31,638 nucleotides of DNA from a virus: positions 1-31,638 of IMG/VR virus record IMGVR_UViG_3300039203_000020; one strand, given 5' to 3'. The notes beneath the pieces are model-generated. The model did not search any database. It was not told where the DNA came from and worked only from the letters and a program-made list of their open reading frames with translations. The position numbers and the translations under genes are program-made. The stretch's first letter is position 1. The number at the start of each line of letters is the position of its first letter. Shown here piece by piece: positions 27,795 through 31,638 of this stretch.

Positions 27795-27907
27795 GGTGCA
27801 CCCCTTTCCGGGGTTGAGGTGGGTTGTGGTTCCGCGTCAGATGGCGTCGCAAGGTGCCGTGGTTAGGCGGGCCTGCTATCCGGGCTTGTGCGGTCGTGCT
27901 GTCGGCG

Positions 27908-28678
27908 CTAGGCCGACTTGCGCAGGTTGGTCGCGGTCGCGATCCGTCGCGCAAGATCAAGGGGCAGGCTGTTCGCCTGCGGGGTCTCCGGGTCGGGGTT
28001 GGGGACACCGAGGACGGTCGCCAGGTCCGCCTGCGCCTCGTCGAGGGCGGCGTCAGCGGTGACCAGGGAGTCGAGCACGGAGGCGAGCTTGGACATGTTC
28101 GCGGCGCTGATCGCCTTGCCGGCCCGAATCTCGCGGACGATCGTCTCCGCGAACACGCACATCGCCTCCCGCTCATCGCGGGCGCGGACCGATGCGGTCG
28201 TGTTCGGGTTCGCCGGGTATGTCACCACCGACACGTCACCACCGGACAGTGCCGCCTCGTTGATGGTGCGCTGGGTGTAGTCCGGCGACCACGAGTCGCC
28301 CCCGGTGGGCACCCGGAAGGCGAACGACATCTGGTCGAGGTCCCCGCGACGCATCTTCGGCAGCAGCCGCTGCACGTCCGGGTCGGTCGGGTCCAGCGTG
28401 GCCCGGGCGTGGAGGCCCTGGGAGTCCGCGGAGAGGGTCAGTGTGCCCGACTTGGTGCGGGCGAGCGGTTGGCCCTCGTGGTCGATCAGGAGCCGCACGT
28501 CAGGGCCGGCGGCGAGGGTCTTCTCGAACGCGGTCGGCGCGATCCGCTCGACGAACGGGCCGAGGTCGTACTCCTGGTTGAAGGTCGCGGCGTACCCCTC
28601 GAACACGGGCGCCCCGGACTCCTCGCGGATCTCGAACGATGCCTCGACGGTGCGCTGCTCGAACATGATCGCGCTCAT
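27908..28678 (-). CDS. HK97-family prohead protease
   Basis: A 256-residue serine protease that trims the capsid precursor. Motifs: VFEGYAATFNQEYDLGPFVE, VRLLIDHEGQPLARTKSGTL (catalytic His67) and MRRGDLDQMSFAFRVP (catalytic Ser118), then the C-terminal conserved GGDVSVVTYPANPNTTASV. Both key residues are present. The extra ~85 C-terminal residues are acidic and helical, perhaps self-removed. ATG 28678 overlaps the portal stop (ATGA). Confidence 0.93.
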   Translation of the reverse strand: MSAIMFEQRTVEASFEIREESGAPVFEGYAATFNQEYDLGPFVERIAPTAFEKTLAAGPDVRLLIDHEGQPLARTKSGTLTLSADSQGLHARATLDPTDPDVQRLLPKMRRGDLDQMSFAFRVPTGGDSWSPDYTQRTINEAALSGGDVSVVTYPANPNTTASVRARDEREAMCVFAETIVREIRAGKAISAANMSKLASVLDSLVTADAALDEAQADLATVLGVPNPDPETPQANSLPLDLARRIATATNLRKSA

Positions 28679-29928
28679 ACGGTGGCTCCTTGCGGGTCGT
28701 CGGCCGGAACGGCCGCTACGGGTCCAGTCGGCAACTTGAGGGCTGGGAGTGCCTTCACCCCGCCCTTGGCGGTGATCGTCAGCGGCACCATGTCGGCCTC
28801 GGCCTTCTGGTCGTCGGTCATCGGTGGCAGCCCGTCACGAGCGCGGATCTCCGAAGGCACCAGGACCTTGCCCGCCAGGTGCATGTTGTCGACCGTGGCC
28901 TGCGTGGCGGCATCGGTGCGCAGCAGCGCGGCGGTGTTGAATCGCACCGTCTGTGGGGCCAGGAGCAGCGAGGACACGGCGTCCTCGAGGCGCTTGAGCC
29001 AGAACGACACCGAATAGGTGAGGAAGTCCAGCGACCGCTGCTCGACGTTCGCATAGGTCATCGAGTCGCCCTCGGTGCCGCCGACCATCGTCGCGGGAAC
29101 GTGGAAGAACTTGGCGATCTGGTTCACGTTCGCCTGCTGAGTGGCGAGGAACTGTGACTCCTCGGGCGAGACCTGGATCTGCGCCCACTTCAGTCCGGCG
29201 CCGATCACCACCGGCTCACGACCACGCACAGCGGCGATGATGCGGTCCTTGATCGTGCGCGCCTGCTCGGCGTTGATCTGCTGGTCGCTGGTCAGGATCG
29301 AGGACGGGTGCGCGCCGTCGAAGAAGAAGTCGGAGGCGAACTTGCGGGAGAAGATGTCCACCCCGATGGTCGCCGCGGCATAGGCGATCGGAGACAGTCC
29401 AACCCTCGTGCCCGGCAGCGTCATGCCACGCACATGCCAGATGTCAGCGGAGCGGTCGACCTGCGAGATGCCGATCTTGTAGACCGTGCGGCCCGTCTCA
29501 CGGTCGCGGGTCACCTTCACGTTGTCCGGGCTCAGTAGCTCGATCTGGGTGACCGTCGGGGCCCCGTCGATCATCTCGCGGGTCAGCAGGCCGTAGGCGT
29601 TCCCGCGGAGCAGCAGCGATGCCATCAGCATGTGCAGCCACTCGCTCTGTGTCATTCCGTCGGCCGGCTTCGTAATCACCAGCGGGTCGTCGACGCGACG
29701 TGGCTCACCGTCCGCGTTCAGCCGATAGGTCTCCAGCGGCAGCATCGAGACCGCGTTCGACAGCAGCCCCACACACGCCCACACGGTCGGCACCCCAAGC
29801 GCCCGCTCCGGGGTCGCCTCGATCGCCGAACCCACCCCGCCGTACATCGTCGCGCCAGGGAAGGGCGGGATCGGCGGCTCGGGGAACGTCGGCCCGGTGC
29901 GCTGCTCCTTGCCGAGGAAGATGCCCAC
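28675..29928 (-). CDS. Portal protein
   Basis: About 417 residues. The phage portal (HK97/SPP1-type) pattern is clear: VPTVWACVGLLSNAVSMLPL, TQSEWLHMLMASLLLRGNAY, IGISQVDRSADIWHVRGMTL, EESQFLATQQANVNQIAKFF HVPATMVGGT and NVEQRSLDFLTYSVSFWLKR. The dodecameric portal is the DNA entry and exit channel and the docking point for terminase and connector. I prefer GTG 29928, which has AAGGAG at proper distance, over the in-frame GTG 29934, which overlaps that site. Confidence 0.95.
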   Translation of the reverse strand: MGIFLGKEQRTGPTFPEPPIPPFPGATMYGGVGSAIEATPERALGVPTVWACVGLLSNAVSMLPLETYRLNADGEPRRVDDPLVITKPADGMTQSEWLHMLMASLLLRGNAYGLLTREMIDGAPTVTQIELLSPDNVKVTRDRETGRTVYKIGISQVDRSADIWHVRGMTLPGTRVGLSPIAYAAATIGVDIFSRKFASDFFFDGAHPSSILTSDQQINAEQARTIKDRIIAAVRGREPVVIGAGLKWAQIQVSPEESQFLATQQANVNQIAKFFHVPATMVGGTEGDSMTYANVEQRSLDFLTYSVSFWLKRLEDAVSSLLLAPQTVRFNTAALLRTDAATQATVDNMHLAGKVLVPSEIRARDGLPPMTDDQKAEADMVPLTITAKGGVKALPALKLPTGPVAAVPADDPQGATV

Positions 29929-29942
29929 ACGCACTCCTTCGG

Positions 29943-30077
29943 TCAGGTCAGACGGTCGATGAGCAGGAGCGCGCCTGCCGCGATCAGCGCGGCCGGCAGA
30001 CCCAGCCAGAGGTAGACGCCGACGATGATGAGCAGGAGAGCCGCGACACCCTTCGCGTGCTCGCGGACGACGCGCAT
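29943..30077 (-). CDS. 44-residue membrane protein between terminase and portal
   Basis: A short frame (ATG 30077, TGA ending at 29943) coding for 44 residues: a basic start MRVVREHAKG, a first hydrophobic span (AALLLIIVGVYLWLGL), a second (PAALIAAGALLLI) and DRLT. ATG is preceded by a strong GAGGAG site, and the gene fills the gap between terminase and portal exactly. Two-span mini-proteins at this spot occur in other actinophages, but their function is unknown. Confidence 0.7.
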   Translation of the reverse strand: MRVVREHAKGVAALLLIIVGVYLWLGLPAALIAAGALLLIDRLT

Positions 30078-30085
30078 AGGGCTCC

Positions 30086-31597
30086 TCACCAGACGTTCAG
30101 CGCGGGGTCAAGTTGGGATGATGCGCCCCATGATGCGAGGGTCACGGCCTCGAGCATCGAGATGTCGCCGGCCGATGTCTTCCGCGCCCACGTCCAGCGG
30201 TCGCCCACGTTCCGCTTCGCCGCGAACGACACCGCGAGGTCGAGCTCGGGATGGCTGGGGTGAGTCAGCGTCCGTTCCTGCACGCGGTCGAACAGGGTCG
30301 CGGAGGCGTCCAGCACGTCGCTGGTCTTCGCCAGGGTCACATTGATTCCGGCCGCCCACATCGCGGGGATCAGATCGGCGGTCGGCCCCCGCTCATCGAC
30401 CACGACGACGCACTGACGTTCGTCCTGGATCCGTTTCAGCTCGGGGACCAGCCAGCCCACTCCAGCCCGACGGTCGACCGCACCGACGACCAGCCGCTCG
30501 CCGTCGACGCCCGCAGCGCCGATCGAGGCGAACCGCCGGTCGAACGAAACCGCTGCGCCGATCGCACCCACGACCGGAGTGACCGCGTCGTCCGCGCAGT
30601 TCTCCCACTCGGGCAGCATCTCCTCGGGCTTCGCACCCAGGAGCGGCCACATGTTCAGGTACTGCGCAGCCCAGCCGCGGACGGGGTCGGGATCGTCGAA
30701 CTCTGGCTCGTCCTGTCCGGCCAGCGCCGCGGCGTACTTGCGGGCCATCAGGTCGCGGCGGTCCTGCGTCCAGTGCGGAGAGGCCGCTCGCCAGACAGCC
30801 TCGTCGGACATGTCGGCGTCTGGATGGGCGCCCCACAGCAGGAGGAGAACGTCAGGGTCGGCGTTTCGTAGAGCGGCCAACAGTCGACGCCGCATCAGGC
30901 TGGTAGCCCTGACGTGCGCCGTCGACGTGAGATGGAGCTGCGCCCAGAGTCGCTCCAGCAGCGCCGGTTCGATGCCGTCCGTGATCGATGTCGGGTCCAC
31001 ATCCCAGGACTCGTCAACCTGTCCGTAACCGACGTCGTATCCGTAGACGGCAGTGTCGGCGCGTAGGAGCCACCTGGACTCATCGGGGGCTTCGACCTCT
31101 TGGCCGCCGTTGAGTCGGATGACCTTCCAGTCCTTCCGCTCGGCCCACTGCCAAGCGCCCCGATGAATCTCCTTGCCGACCGCCAGGTCCTTCGACACCA
31201 GCATCACAAGCTGCTTCTCGCCGATGCGGTGAGCGTTGGCGATGCGCCATAGTGCGACCACCCGAAGGCGGGTGGACTTGCCGATACGTCTCGGCCCGGA
31301 GTCGATGACCTCTCGCCACACCAGGGCGCCGGCCTTGTCGTGCTCCAGTTGGCGGGTGATGGCAAGCGCCTGCCACCAGCGCAGCGTCAGACCTAGTTCA
31401 GCCTTCGCCCACTTCACACACTCGGCGCCGTATGACCCGACCGCGCGAGGGTGCGGGCCGGACATCGCCAGCGGGATCGCCGCATTGGCGGGCACCTTCC
31501 GAAAGCGCGTGAGCCACTTGGCCGAGCAGGCTTCCATCGGGTCGCCGCGGGCCTCGAGGATGCCCGTCACGCCGGTGCGGTTCGCGAGCGTGGTCAT
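30086..31597 (-). CDS. terL: Terminase large subunit
   Basis: A 503-residue packaging motor. The ATPase Walker A is the variant GPRRIGKST (Lys107 with the 31597 start) and Walker B is GQVDES (Asp195, Glu196). The C-terminal nuclease half shows an acidic triad in VVGAIGAAVSFDRRFASIGA, VVVVDERGPTADL and KTSAGDISMLEAV. The enzyme cuts concatemers and pumps DNA through the portal. I prefer ATG 31597, which has GAGGGG upstream, over GTG 31606. The small terminase subunit would lie beyond the right edge of the window. Confidence 0.95.
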   Translation of the reverse strand: MTTLANRTGVTGILEARGDPMEACSAKWLTRFRKVPANAAIPLAMSGPHPRAVGSYGAECVKWAKAELGLTLRWWQALAITRQLEHDKAGALVWREVIDSGPRRIGKSTRLRVVALWRIANAHRIGEKQLVMLVSKDLAVGKEIHRGAWQWAERKDWKVIRLNGGQEVEAPDESRWLLRADTAVYGYDVGYGQVDESWDVDPTSITDGIEPALLERLWAQLHLTSTAHVRATSLMRRRLLAALRNADPDVLLLLWGAHPDADMSDEAVWRAASPHWTQDRRDLMARKYAAALAGQDEPEFDDPDPVRGWAAQYLNMWPLLGAKPEEMLPEWENCADDAVTPVVGAIGAAVSFDRRFASIGAAGVDGERLVVGAVDRRAGVGWLVPELKRIQDERQCVVVVDERGPTADLIPAMWAAGINVTLAKTSDVLDASATLFDRVQERTLTHPSHPELDLAVSFAAKRNVGDRWTWARKTSAGDISMLEAVTLASWGASSQLDPALNVW

Positions 31598-31638
31598 CGA
31601 GACCACCCCTCGGAGAGAGAAAGTTTTTCATGGCGGGG
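31598..31638. other. Right edge, probably end of preceding gene
   Basis: Forty-one bases upstream of the terminase start. A short poly-A run (AAAAA read leftward) and GAGGGG lie here; no gene can be defined because the window stops. The small terminase subunit is expected just outside. Confidence 0.3.

Noticed and set aside
26779-28176. A 465-codon leftward frame covering parts of capsid and protease genes
   Set aside because: It runs in another frame across both real genes and the gap between them, and its product is Arg/Ala-rich without motifs.
31398-31631. A leftward frame starting at ATG 31631 upstream of and across the terminase start
   Set aside because: It continues in a different frame inside the terminase gene, and its product is His/Arg/Gly-rich without motifs.

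Overview
This is about 31.6 kb of a temperate, long-tailed (siphovirus-type) phage of a high-GC Gram-positive host (Actinomycetota). The evidence is the dense GC-rich coding with GTG starts and 1-4 base start/stop overlaps, an HK97-type head gene set, a 1,124-residue tape measure protein, DUF6221-type small genes and several leaderless promoters. Phage-type genes lie on both sides of a tRNA-derived attachment core, so the window looks like free phage DNA (or a circularly permuted assembly) cut open within the genome, not a prophage with a host flank.

Layout. Almost everything reads leftward (minus strand), so the functional order runs from high to low coordinates. Positions 31.6-23.0 kb hold the head and head-tail genes: large terminase, a small membrane protein, portal, prohead protease, major capsid protein, small head proteins, connector, tail terminator-like protein, two small proteins and the tail tube. 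The tail assembly chaperone pair, joined by a -1 frameshift site, ends this part. Positions 23.0-6.2 kb hold a small gp10-like protein, the tape measure, a baseplate/hub protein with an inserted laminin-G-like region, tail proteins (one with a glycerophosphodiesterase domain), an amidase endolysin, a nuclease-fold EEP protein, an HNH enzyme, a secreted protein, a holin, more tail proteins, a self-promoted zinc-finger HNH gene, a GH12-like secreted protein and a 659-residue repeat protein.

At 6.2-5.94 kb a single rightward zinc-ribbon gene with its own promoter and a shared terminator breaks the leftward array (a moron-like unit). From 5.9 to 2.8 kb a translationally coupled leftward operon of small genes follows, interrupted by the attachment core at 3587-3635, which matches the 3' half of a tRNA-Val(UAC) gene. 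The integrase is rightward at 1996-2814 and lacks an N-terminal arm-binding domain. A 64-residue protein that looks like exactly that domain is encoded convergently, immediately next to it. The lysis/lysogeny switch lies at 0.9-1.6 kb: a rightward repressor and a leftward small HTH protein diverge from a 119 bp region with operator-like repeats. Left of it the early operon begins (HNH enzyme, a membrane protein, a zinc-binding protein and a truncated ORF at the window edge).

The most noteworthy points are: (i) four genes whose -10-like hexamer ends exactly 7 bases before the ATG, implying leaderless mRNAs for the switch, the moron and the mobile HNH gene; (ii) the armless integrase next to a detached arm-type domain; (iii) the nested 18/94-residue repeat in the last tail gene; and (iv) three small or spliced-frame coding sequences (30-residue and 44-residue membrane proteins and the frameshifted chaperone extension) that a simple open-frame scan misses. 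The small terminase subunit, replication genes and late promoter are not in the window.
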